Shown piece by piece: positions 6,338 to 12,630 of a stretch of 15,456 nt of DNA. The position numbers and the translations under genes were made by a program. The stretch's first letter is position 1. Each line of letters opens with the position of its first letter. Below the pieces are notes generated by a model. That model searched no databases. It was given only the letters and a program-made list of their open reading frames with translations, and had not been told where the DNA came from. The stretch is from contig JASHVW010000284.1 of NCBI GenBank assembly GCA_030044395.1, positions 1-15,456 of the forward strand, read 5' to 3'. The stretch is from Verrucomicrobiia bacterium. Its GTDB lineage: Bacteria; Verrucomicrobiota; Verrucomicrobiia; Limisphaerales; UBA11358.

Positions 6338-7819
6338 TTATTTCACCGCCAGCTTGCGTAATTCCGTCTTGAGGATTTTGCCGGTGGCATTTTTAGGCAG
6401 GGCGGGCATGACAGCGACTTGCCTGGGCACCTTGTAATCCGCCAAGTGGCTGCGGATGAATTGCAAGATGGATTTTTCGTCAAGAGTGTGCCCTTCAGCC
6501 GGGGCGACGAACGCGAGGGGTTGCTCACCGCGGCGGGGATCGGGAACTCCAATCACGGCCGCTTCGCGCACACCTGGAAAGTGATAGAGCACTTCCTCAA
6601 TTTCCCGCGGATAAACGTTGATGCCGTTGACTATGAGCATGTCCTTTTTGCGGTCGGTGATGTAATAATAGCCGTCGGTGTCGCGATGGCCGACGTCGCC
6701 AGTCAACAACCAGCCGTTGCGAAAGACTTTTTTCGTTTCTTCGGGCTGGTTCCAGTACCCCATCATGACATTGCCGCCGCGCACGCAAATCTCACCGGTC
6801 TCACCCGTACCCAGCAGTTTTCCCTGATTGTCCTGCACACTCATTTCCACATTGGCAATGGGGATGCCGATGGAGCCCGGCTTATGCGGCCCGCGCAACG
6901 GGTTTTTGGAGACGACCGGGCTGGCTTCGCTCAGACCGTAACCCTCAATCAGGGGCACCCGGAATTTCTCCTCGAACTCGCGGAGTGTCTGCATCGGCAA
7001 GGGCGCCGAGCCGCTGATGAAGATGCGAATGGGCATGGGTGTTGGCAGTTGCGCACCGAGAATCATGCGGTAAAAGGAGGGGACGGCGGGGAGGATGGTG
7101 GCACGGCGGGAGAAAATTTCCTGCAACATGGCACGCGGCGGATGGAGCGATTTAACGAGGACAATCGAGCCGCCGATGGTGAACGGCAAAAAAATGCCCA
7201 CGGTCATCATGTAGGTGTGAAAGAGGGGAAGAATGACGGCGAAGGAATCGTCTTCGACCGTTGCCAGGACGATGCGGCAACTGTTGACGTTGTGGAGCAG
7301 GTTGCCGTGGGAGAGCATGGCCCCCTTGGGTTTGCCGGTGGTGCCGGAAGTGTAGATGATGACAGCCAGGTCCTGCTCGCCCCGCCCGCAATTGATGACC
7401 GGCAGTTGATTTGCAGTCTCGAACGAAACTTCCTCAACCTGGAGAAATTTTAACCCTGGGCGAGATGCGGCCAATTCCTTTTCGTGAACGGCCAGTTCCG
7501 CATCCGTGATGACGACGTCAATGCCGCCGTCGTTCAGGATGAAGCCCACCTCGCCAGGTTTGAGAAAATTGTTGATGGGAACGACGGCGGCGTCCGCGAA
7601 AAGAATCCCAAATACGGCGGCAGGAAATTCCGGGCTATTTTTCAACCATAGGCCGACGCGGTCGCCGGGCTTGACGCCAAAGCCGCCTTTCAAAGACGCG
7701 GCAATTTTTTGCGATGCCGCCAGGAGTTGAGCATGGGAAATCTCTTTTTCGCCGAAATAAATGGCGATTTTTTGCGCATGGATTTGCGCGCAATTCGAAA
7801 AAGCGGCGGCGAGGTTCAT
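6338..7819 (-). CDS. Long-chain fatty acid-CoA ligase (AMP-binding)
   Basis: The 493-residue protein is a complete member of the adenylate-forming superfamily. It would activate a fatty acid with ATP to an acyl-adenylate and transfer it to CoA in the cytoplasm or at the membrane face. Visible motifs are the phosphate-binding YTSGTTGKPKGAMLSH (156-171), GYGLSEASPVV (293-303), TGDVGHRDTDGYYYITDRKKD (373-393 region), VNGINVYPREIEEVL (397-411) and the C-terminal catalytic lysine Lys481 in NATGKILK. The fold and motif set fit FadD-like long-chain ligases; a different carboxylate substrate cannot be excluded. The ATG lies 3 bp after the stop of a pectate-lyase-like remnant, with no clear Shine-Dalgarno. 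Confidence 0.93.
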   Translation of the reverse strand: MNLAAAFSNCAQIHAQKIAIYFGEKEISHAQLLAASQKIAASLKGGFGVKPGDRVGLWLKNSPEFPAAVFGILFADAAVVPINNFLKPGEVGFILNDGGIDVVITDAELAVHEKELAASRPGLKFLQVEEVSFETANQLPVINCGRGEQDLAVIIYTSGTTGKPKGAMLSHGNLLHNVNSCRIVLATVEDDSFAVILPLFHTYMMTVGIFLPFTIGGSIVLVKSLHPPRAMLQEIFSRRATILPAVPSFYRMILGAQLPTPMPIRIFISGSAPLPMQTLREFEEKFRVPLIEGYGLSEASPVVSKNPLRGPHKPGSIGIPIANVEMSVQDNQGKLLGTGETGEICVRGGNVMMGYWNQPEETKKVFRNGWLLTGDVGHRDTDGYYYITDRKKDMLIVNGINVYPREIEEVLYHFPGVREAAVIGVPDPRRGEQPLAFVAPAEGHTLDEKSILQFIRSHLADYKVPRQVAVMPALPKNATGKILKTELRKLAVK

Positions 7820-7822
7820 TTT

Positions 7823-8077
7823 TCAAATGGTAAGAATGGGGGATGTTTTGGCAAGAGGGATGAAAAGATTGCCGATGACATCCAATTCGTGGTCGGCTTG
7901 AGAATGTCCGCCGACGAGGCCGTTGCCGCCCCAGTTATAAACGACATTATTGATGTACTGGATGGTTCCCTTGGCCTTGGGGTTGCGGCTGGCATTATCA
8001 ATCCAGAGATTGTGGCTGAAGGCGATATTTGTCACTGAACAGCCAAACGCCCTGCCCGCCTCGTGGCGTTGTCCCGG
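7823..8077 (-). pseudogene. Pectate-lyase-like beta-helix remnant
   Basis: The - strand frame between the stops at 8078-8080 and 7823-7825 encodes a piece of a right-handed beta helix. NIAFSHNLWIDNASRNPK, then QYINNVVYNWGGNGLVGG and then ELDVIGNLF resemble the central coils of PL1 pectate lyases (HHNL, then RNP, then NNVVYNW). Full enzymes are usually 300-450 residues, whereas only about 70-84 are left. There is no signal peptide and no calcium-binding or catalytic arginine region. A GTG at 8035 could start a 70-residue product, but homology seems to begin near it without a natural N-terminus. It is best read as a decayed or truncated gene. The family call is by pattern only. Confidence 0.6.
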
Positions 8078-8080
8078 TCA

Positions 8081-8255
8081 ACCAAGCGTGCCTTTACCGC
8101 TTACGCCCATTCTGTCAATCCGTTAAAACCCCCAGTTCCCTATCCGAGGCGCCATCTTCTGCCACTTCCCTTCTCAAGAACGATGCGCTCATCAGATCAT
8201 TGGAATGCGGAATTGCATTGCCGACCGACTTGGGCGATGATGGGCGGGTAAATGT
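8081..8255. other. Intergenic region upstream of transaldolase
   Basis: This divergent gap should hold the promoter for transaldolase and the downstream + strand run. A small AATGC/GCATT palindrome with a 6-nt loop (within TGGAATGCGGAATTGCATTG, about 8200-8219) is the only symmetric site seen. No confident -35/-10 pair, riboswitch or small gene is evident. Confidence 0.3.
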
Positions 8256-9209
8256 ATGAACCAACTTGACCAATTGAAACAATTCACCGTGGTGGTTGCG
8301 GACACGGGAGATTTTGAGACACTCAAACAATATGCCCCGCGCGACGCCACGACCAATCCGTCATTGATTCTGAAGGCGGCACAGATGCCGGAATATAAAT
8401 ATTTGTTGGACAAAGCCATCGCGGACGCCAAAAAGAGTTCAGGCAGTGGAGACGCAAAAATCCGCCAGATCATGGATGAATTGCTGGTAGAGTTTGGGGG
8501 GGAAATCCTCAGGATTGTTCCCGGCCGGGTCTCCACGGAAACGGACGCGAACCTGTCTTTCGACACGGCAGCGCTGGTGGCCAAGGCGAAGCGATTCATC
8601 GCGCTCTACCAGGAGAAGGGAATCGGGCGCGAACGGGTGTTGATCAAAATCGCCTCGACGTGGGAAGGAATCCGGGCGGCTGAGATTCTGGAGCGCGAGG
8701 GAATTCATTGCAACCTGACGCTGCTGTTTTCGTTTCCGCAAGCGGTCGCCTGCGCAGAAGCCGGCGTCCGACTGATTTCGCCGTTTGTGGGGCGGATTCT
8801 GGATTGGTACAAAAAGTCCGCGGGCAAGGACTTTGCGCCGGCTGAGGATCCGGGAGTTCTGTCGGTAAAGGAAATTTATGCCTATTACAAGACCTTCGGC
8901 TACAAGACGGAGGTCATGGGAGCGAGCTTTCGCAATGTCGGGGAAATTCTGGAACTCGCCGGCTGCGATCTGCTGACCATCAGCCCGCAACTGCTGGGCG
9001 AGTTAAAGAAGGCGGAAACGCCGATCGAAAGGAAATTAAGCCTCGAAAAGGCGCGGGAATCAAAAGTGGAAAGGGTTTCGCTGGATGAAAAGAAATTCCG
9101 CTGGCTGCTGAACGAAAATGCGATGGCAACGGAAAAGACCGCCGAGGGGATCCGCCTGTTCAATGCTGACGCGGTCAAGTTGGAGAAGTTCATCGCGGGG
9201 AAACTTTAA
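8256..9209 (+). CDS. tal: Transaldolase
   Basis: The enzyme moves a dihydroxyacetone unit between sedoheptulose 7-phosphate and glyceraldehyde 3-phosphate in the non-oxidative pentose phosphate pathway. The 317-residue length and sequence match the TalB-type subfamily. The Schiff-base lysine is Lys131 in VLIKIASTWEGIRA. Asp16 (VVADTGDF) and Glu95 (GRVSTETDANLS) sit where E. coli TalB has Asp17 and Glu96. Other family blocks are DATTNPSLILKA (30-41), CNLTLLFSFPQAVACAEAG and ISPFVGRILDWYK. The ATG at 8256 gives the usual N-terminus (MNQLDQLKQFTVVVADTG). A GGGCGGG lies close upstream. Confidence 0.97.
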   Translation: MNQLDQLKQFTVVVADTGDFETLKQYAPRDATTNPSLILKAAQMPEYKYLLDKAIADAKKSSGSGDAKIRQIMDELLVEFGGEILRIVPGRVSTETDANLSFDTAALVAKAKRFIALYQEKGIGRERVLIKIASTWEGIRAAEILEREGIHCNLTLLFSFPQAVACAEAGVRLISPFVGRILDWYKKSAGKDFAPAEDPGVLSVKEIYAYYKTFGYKTEVMGASFRNVGEILELAGCDLLTISPQLLGELKKAETPIERKLSLEKARESKVERVSLDEKKFRWLLNENAMATEKTAEGIRLFNADAVKLEKFIAGKL

Positions 9210-9248
9210 TTCTCGACGGAAGGGAAGATTTCTGCGAATTTTGATGGT

Positions 9249-9587
9249 ATGGATTCCGATGAGCATGAAATTTTTAAATTTTTGAAGACTTGGGGCGCCG
9301 AATTCACCAGTGCGATGGAAATTTGCCGTCGGGCGGGCAGCAAAAAGAGGTTTTATGACGATCCAGCCTGGGCCAAGCCGATTCTGCAGCGGATGGAAGA
9401 GCGGGGAATTTTGGAGAGCGACATCCAAGGACGTTATCGCATCAAACCGGTTCGTAAAAAGAAGCACGGTAACAAATGGGTGGCGCCGGACATCGCCAAA
9501 ATTCTCAAGGAAAGCGGTGTGGAAGTGGACGCCGCGGACGCTGCCGAAGAAGAGATTGCCGAGGATGAATACTACGAGGAATTGTAG
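9249..9587 (+). CDS. Small winged-helix-like protein with acidic tail, function unknown
   Basis: I do not recognise a named family. The 112-residue product has a helical N-terminal part (HEIFKFLKTWGAEFTSAMEICRRAG, residues 6-30, here spanning two helices), then WAKPILQRMEERGILESD and a short strand GRYRI. That order of helix-helix-helix-wing suggests a winged helix. A basic patch follows (KPVRKKKHGNKW, 66-77), a second helical segment (APDIAKILKESG), and a strongly acidic tail ending EDEYYEEL. It might bind DNA or a protein partner; this is inference. It lies 39 bp after transaldolase and 9 bp before lepB, so it is probably in the same transcript. The ATG at 9249 was chosen because the one at 9244 is out of frame. 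Confidence 0.78.
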   Translation: MDSDEHEIFKFLKTWGAEFTSAMEICRRAGSKKRFYDDPAWAKPILQRMEERGILESDIQGRYRIKPVRKKKHGNKWVAPDIAKILKESGVEVDAADAAEEEIAEDEYYEEL

Positions 9588-9596
9588 GGTGGGCCG

Positions 9597-10148
9597 ATGC
9601 CTTTGAAGACCCTCCAACCTGCCCATTCCATTCAAACACCGGCCAACAATTCAACCCACTCCTGGCTGCGGATCATCCTGATAGGACGCAATCTCAAGCG
9701 GACGTTATTGCGCGCGGGGATGTGGGCGGCGGTTTGTTTCGTAATTTTCAGAGTGGCGCTGGTGCGGGTGGAGGTGATCGGTATCAGCATGTTGCCAACG
9801 TGCCCGGAATACTCGCGCTATTGGGTGAATCGTAGTGCCTATCTATGGCACGAACCGCAGCGTGGCGATATCGTAGCCATCCGGCTGGCGGGCATCCATG
9901 AAATGCTGCTGAAGCGAATCATTGGTTTACCGGGCGAGACGGTGGCCTTTTCCAACGGGCGGGTGCTGATCAACGGTGACGTTCTCAACGAACCTTATGA
10001 GAAATATCCGTGCAACTGGGACCAGCCGCCGATCCTGCTGACGAATGGCGAATACTATGTTTGCGGCGACAACCGGACGATGCCGGCGGCGGACCATGAG
10101 CATGGGATTTGCCAACGATACCGGATTGTTGGCAAACTACTGAAATGA
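9597..10148 (+). CDS. lepB: Signal peptidase I
   Basis: This membrane serine protease removes signal peptides from exported proteins on the outer face of the cytoplasmic membrane. The 183-residue protein has one transmembrane helix at about 41-57. Catalytic Ser64 sits in GISMLPT (box B) and catalytic Lys106 in LLKRIIGLPGE (box D). Box C (RGDIVAI) is also present. Box E begins with a good CGDNR (157-160), but the usual NS-x-DSR stretch is replaced by TMPAADHEHG, so the conserved Ser, Asp and Arg are not in their normal places. It is short and lacks the large insert of E. coli LepB, resembling Gram-positive-type enzymes. A GGTGG lies just upstream of the start. Its stop overlaps the next ATG by 4 bases (ATGA). 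Confidence 0.92.
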   Translation: MPLKTLQPAHSIQTPANNSTHSWLRIILIGRNLKRTLLRAGMWAAVCFVIFRVALVRVEVIGISMLPTCPEYSRYWVNRSAYLWHEPQRGDIVAIRLAGIHEMLLKRIIGLPGETVAFSNGRVLINGDVLNEPYEKYPCNWDQPPILLTNGEYYVCGDNRTMPAADHEHGICQRYRIVGKLLK

Positions 10149-10642
10149 AGATCGGAATTCGACTGGCATTGGTCACTGCCCTGGCGGCGGCGGCCATCTG
10201 GTTCTGGACGGATCATTTCCCCAGCCCGCAAGAAATCATTCGCGCGCAATTGAACCAGATGGCGCGATACGCCTCCTTCAACTCGACCCAGAGCCAACTG
10301 GCAGCACTGGCCGCGGCCGAAAAGTTGTCCGGCTTCGTCGACACGAATGTCCAAGTCGTCCTGGAGTTCCCCGGACATGAAGTGCGCACCATAAACGGAC
10401 GCGAGGAACTCCGACAGGACATCGTCGCCGCGCGTCTATCGCTCGATAAATTGAAAGTGGATTTTCCGGACATCAACGTGGCGGTGGCGCCGGATGAAAA
10501 TTCCGCGGTTGCCGATCTCACGATGCGGGCGGAGACAGACGGCGACAAGGACGGGGTGGCGGAAGAATTGAAATTTACCTTCGAAAAAATCGACGGTCAG
10601 TGGCTGGTGACCCGAATTGAGACCGTCCAGGTGCTGACCTGA
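10145..10642 (+). CDS. Membrane-anchored NTF2-like protein, function unknown
   Basis: The 165-residue product has an N-terminal hydrophobic segment (IRLALVTALAAAAIWFW, 5-21) that is an anchor or uncleaved signal, placing the rest outside the cytoplasmic membrane. The body has helices (QEIIRAQLNQMARYA, then STQSQLAALAAAEKLSGFV) followed by antiparallel strands (SAVADLTMRAET, ELKFTFEKIDGQWLVTRIETVQ). That arrangement resembles SnoaL/NTF2-like domains, a fold used for ligand binding or as a scaffold. A DGDKDG turn (132-137) looks like an aspartate-rich Ca2+ loop, unproven. The start was chosen at 10145 because it overlaps the lepB stop as ATGA and begins the hydrophobic segment. Its own stop overlaps the EamA start as TGATG. 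Confidence 0.75.
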   Translation: MKIGIRLALVTALAAAAIWFWTDHFPSPQEIIRAQLNQMARYASFNSTQSQLAALAAAEKLSGFVDTNVQVVLEFPGHEVRTINGREELRQDIVAARLSLDKLKVDFPDINVAVAPDENSAVADLTMRAETDGDKDGVAEELKFTFEKIDGQWLVTRIETVQVLT

Positions 10643-11562
10643 TGCCCGCCGCGCTTTTAGCCGCGCTGCTGTTCGCCGTTTCGGCGGTTTGCGCCTATCG
10701 TAGTTCGGCGCAAATTGGCGGGGCGGAGGCGAATTTCTGGCGGATATGCATGGCGACGGTCTGTCTTGGGCTGTGGGCGAATTTTTTTGGAAAGGGAATG
10801 GAGGGCCAGGCGCTTCCTATTTTTGTTGCCAGCGGATTTTTAGGGATTGGGCTGGGGGACACCGGATATTTCCAGGCGCTACCCCGGCTCGGCAGTCGCC
10901 GAACCGTTTTACTCACGCAGTGTTTCATCCCGCTTTTTGCGATATTGATCGAATGGACGTGGCTGGGAACGAAATTATCAATCAGCCAATTATCTTTTAT
11001 CGGGGTGATTTTGGGCGGGGTGGCGATAGCGTTGGCGCCTGGAGACCACGCGAAAATTCCCGCGAAACAATTATGGGCGGGCATCGGTTTTACGGCGGTT
11101 GCCGGATTATGCAGCGCAATGGGGGCGGTTTTGAGCCGTAAAGGTTATTTTGTGGCGCATGCCGCCGGAGAATTCCCCGATCCAGGCTCGACGGGTTATC
11201 AGCGGGTTCTGGGCGGGCTTTTGATTCCCGCGATCCTGTTATTGGCGACAAAGGGAAAATCCGCGCGGGCGCACGGCGGCGTGTTTGAGGAGAGAACATT
11301 CCGGGTATCGGGCGAAAAATGGAGACGAATTTGGCCGTGGGTTCTGGGCAACAGCCTGGCGGGACAGACGCTGGGCGTGACCTGCGTTCAATGGGCGCTG
11401 GAAAAAACACCGACAGGCATCGTCATGACGATTTGCGCCACGACACCGCTGATCCTTCTGCCGATGACACGCATTGTGGAACATGAACGGATCGGAACTC
11501 GCTCGCTGGTGGGGGCATCGGTCGCGGTGGCGGGCGTCGTCGGTCTGGCATTGTGGCAATGA
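10642..11562 (+). CDS. EamA/DMT-superfamily transporter
   Basis: The 306-residue protein is strongly hydrophobic, with about ten predicted transmembrane helices in two halves, the layout of EamA drug/metabolite transporters. Examples are LLAALLFAVSAVCAY (5-19), FVASGFLGIGLGDTGYF (61-77), FIGVILGGVAIALAP (118-132) and LVGASVAVAGVVGLALW (289-305). A typical end-of-half pattern (LSISQLSFIGVILGGVAIA; then IGTRSLVGASVAVAGVV) is present twice, supporting an internal duplication. A hydrophilic loop (about 206-232) separates helices of the second half. Substrate cannot be told from the sequence; DMT members export amino acids, nucleotides sugars and other small metabolites. Translation is probably coupled to the NTF2-like gene through the TGATG overlap. 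Confidence 0.88.
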   Translation: MPAALLAALLFAVSAVCAYRSSAQIGGAEANFWRICMATVCLGLWANFFGKGMEGQALPIFVASGFLGIGLGDTGYFQALPRLGSRRTVLLTQCFIPLFAILIEWTWLGTKLSISQLSFIGVILGGVAIALAPGDHAKIPAKQLWAGIGFTAVAGLCSAMGAVLSRKGYFVAHAAGEFPDPGSTGYQRVLGGLLIPAILLLATKGKSARAHGGVFEERTFRVSGEKWRRIWPWVLGNSLAGQTLGVTCVQWALEKTPTGIVMTICATTPLILLPMTRIVEHERIGTRSLVGASVAVAGVVGLALWQ

Positions 11563-11588
11563 TTCATTATCATGACCCTGATGAAAAC

Positions 11589-11592
11589 GGAG
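11589..11592 (+). promoter_or_regulatory. Shine-Dalgarno that decides the ferredoxin start
   Basis: GGAG lies 6 bases before the ATG at 11599. The two upstream in-frame ATGs (11572, 11581) have no such site, so 11599 is preferred. Confidence 0.5.
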
Positions 11593-11598
11593 CTGGAA

Positions 11599-11943
11599 AT
11601 GGCGGTTGTAAATCTTGGCATAGAAAAATTCCGCCGGCATATCCTTCTATGCACGGATGCCACTGAGCCGAAATGCTGTCCGCGGGACAAATCATTGGCG
11701 GCGTGGGAATTTTTGAAACGGCGGCTTGCGGAATTGAAACTTTCCGGGCCGGAACCGCTGGTGTATCGGACGAAGGCCAATTGCCTTCGGGTGTGCGCGA
11801 ACGGTCCGATTGCCGTGGTTTATCCCGAAGGCGTATGGTATCACAGTTGCGGCCCGGAAGTTCTGGAGCGCATTATTCTGGAGCACTTGATGGCGGGGAA
11901 AATTGTCAGGGAATTTGCTTTTGCGGAAAATCCTTTGACTTAG
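11599..11943 (+). CDS. Thioredoxin-like [2Fe-2S] ferredoxin
   Basis: The 114-residue protein matches the thioredoxin-like [2Fe-2S] (Shethna-type) ferredoxin family, also found as the small domain of NuoE/HydA-type subunits. From the chosen start the cysteines are Cys18 (HILLCTD), Cys26 and Cys27 (EPKCCPRD), Cys62 and Cys66 (NCLRVCANGP) and Cys84 (YHSCGP). The usual ligands would be Cys18, one of Cys26/27, Cys62 and Cys66. GPIAVVYPEGVWY (68-80) is a family hallmark. It would carry electrons in the cytoplasm; its partners are unknown and no obvious redox partner is next to it. In-frame ATGs at 11572 and 11581 would add nine or six residues. It lies 36 bp after the EamA gene. Confidence 0.87.
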   Translation: MAVVNLGIEKFRRHILLCTDATEPKCCPRDKSLAAWEFLKRRLAELKLSGPEPLVYRTKANCLRVCANGPIAVVYPEGVWYHSCGPEVLERIILEHLMAGKIVREFAFAENPLT

Positions 11944-12008
11944 GCCATTTTACACTCGACAAACTTCCGGCGAATGGAGAGAATGGATCGTCTGAAAAGT
12001 TTGGAACT

Positions 12009-12626
12009 ATGGCCAGGCTTCTCATCAAAACAACCGGTTTGGAGAACCGGACGTTGGAATTGCGGTTGGGCGTGAACCGGGTGGGTCGCGATCCCAACAG
12101 CGATTTTCCCATCATTCATCCCACCGTTTCGGCGGATCATTGCGAAATTGTGGTCTCTGCCGAGGGGATCCGGCTGCGCGATTGCGGTTCCACCAACGGC
12201 ACTTTTATCAACGGTGATCAAGTCAAGGAAGCGTGGCTGGTGCGGGGACAGGAGGTGCGCCTGGGAGACGTGGAATTGTTCGTGGAATCCACCGAGGTCA
12301 ATGTGGTGATTCCACAGTATGAACGGGAGCGTCTCAAGCCGCCGACGTTGCTGGAAGGCGGAAAAGTAGCCTGCAATCGCCACGCGCAAACGCCGGCGAC
12401 GTATAAATGCACGCATTGCCACGATGTGATGTGCAACCAATGTGTCAAAATCATGCGCATCAAGGGCGGCCAGGCGCTGTTTCTTTGCCCGCTTTGCAGC
12501 CATAAATGCGAGCCGATTCAAATTGCCGCGCCGGAGAAGAGGAAGCGCGGTATCCTCGGTTTTTTGACGGACACGGTCCGGCTCAAGTTCGGGCATCATC
12601 CCACTCGTGAGAAATCGGACAAATAA
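12009..12626 (+). CDS. FHA domain protein with B-box-like zinc finger
   Basis: The 205-residue protein begins with an FHA domain (about 3-95): VGRDPNSD with Gly26-Arg27, SADH (Ser41, His44) and STNGTFING (61-69), the residues that bind phosphothreonine peptides. A cysteine/histidine-rich module follows: Cys122 and His125, Cys134 and Cys137 (CTHC), Cys142 and Cys145 (CNQC), Cys160 and Cys163 (CPLC), then His165 and Cys167. The CNRH-x8-CTHC-x4-CNQC part resembles a B-box zinc finger. A basic tail ends the protein. It is likely a phospho-dependent adaptor; no Ser/Thr kinase gene lies in the window. The frame is open far upstream, but ATG 12009 gives the natural FHA N-terminus. It ends 4 bp before the convergent hemH stop. 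Confidence 0.88.
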   Translation: MARLLIKTTGLENRTLELRLGVNRVGRDPNSDFPIIHPTVSADHCEIVVSAEGIRLRDCGSTNGTFINGDQVKEAWLVRGQEVRLGDVELFVESTEVNVVIPQYERERLKPPTLLEGGKVACNRHAQTPATYKCTHCHDVMCNQCVKIMRIKGGQALFLCPLCSHKCEPIQIAAPEKRKRGILGFLTDTVRLKFGHHPTREKSDK

Positions 12627-12630
12627 ATAA

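Noticed and set aside
6419..7453. 344-residue + strand open frame opposite the acyl-CoA ligase
   Set aside because: It is a mirror frame of a gene with all its motifs intact; the translation is His/Asp/Gly-rich and resembles no family.
8046..8070. AACGCC/GGCGTT inverted repeat as a terminator or attachment site
   Set aside because: Short stem, 13-nt loop, no T-run and no matching copy elsewhere in the window.
11673..12008. Upstream in-frame extension of the FHA gene
   Set aside because: It overlaps the ferredoxin gene in another frame and has no FHA-family content before residue MARLLIK.
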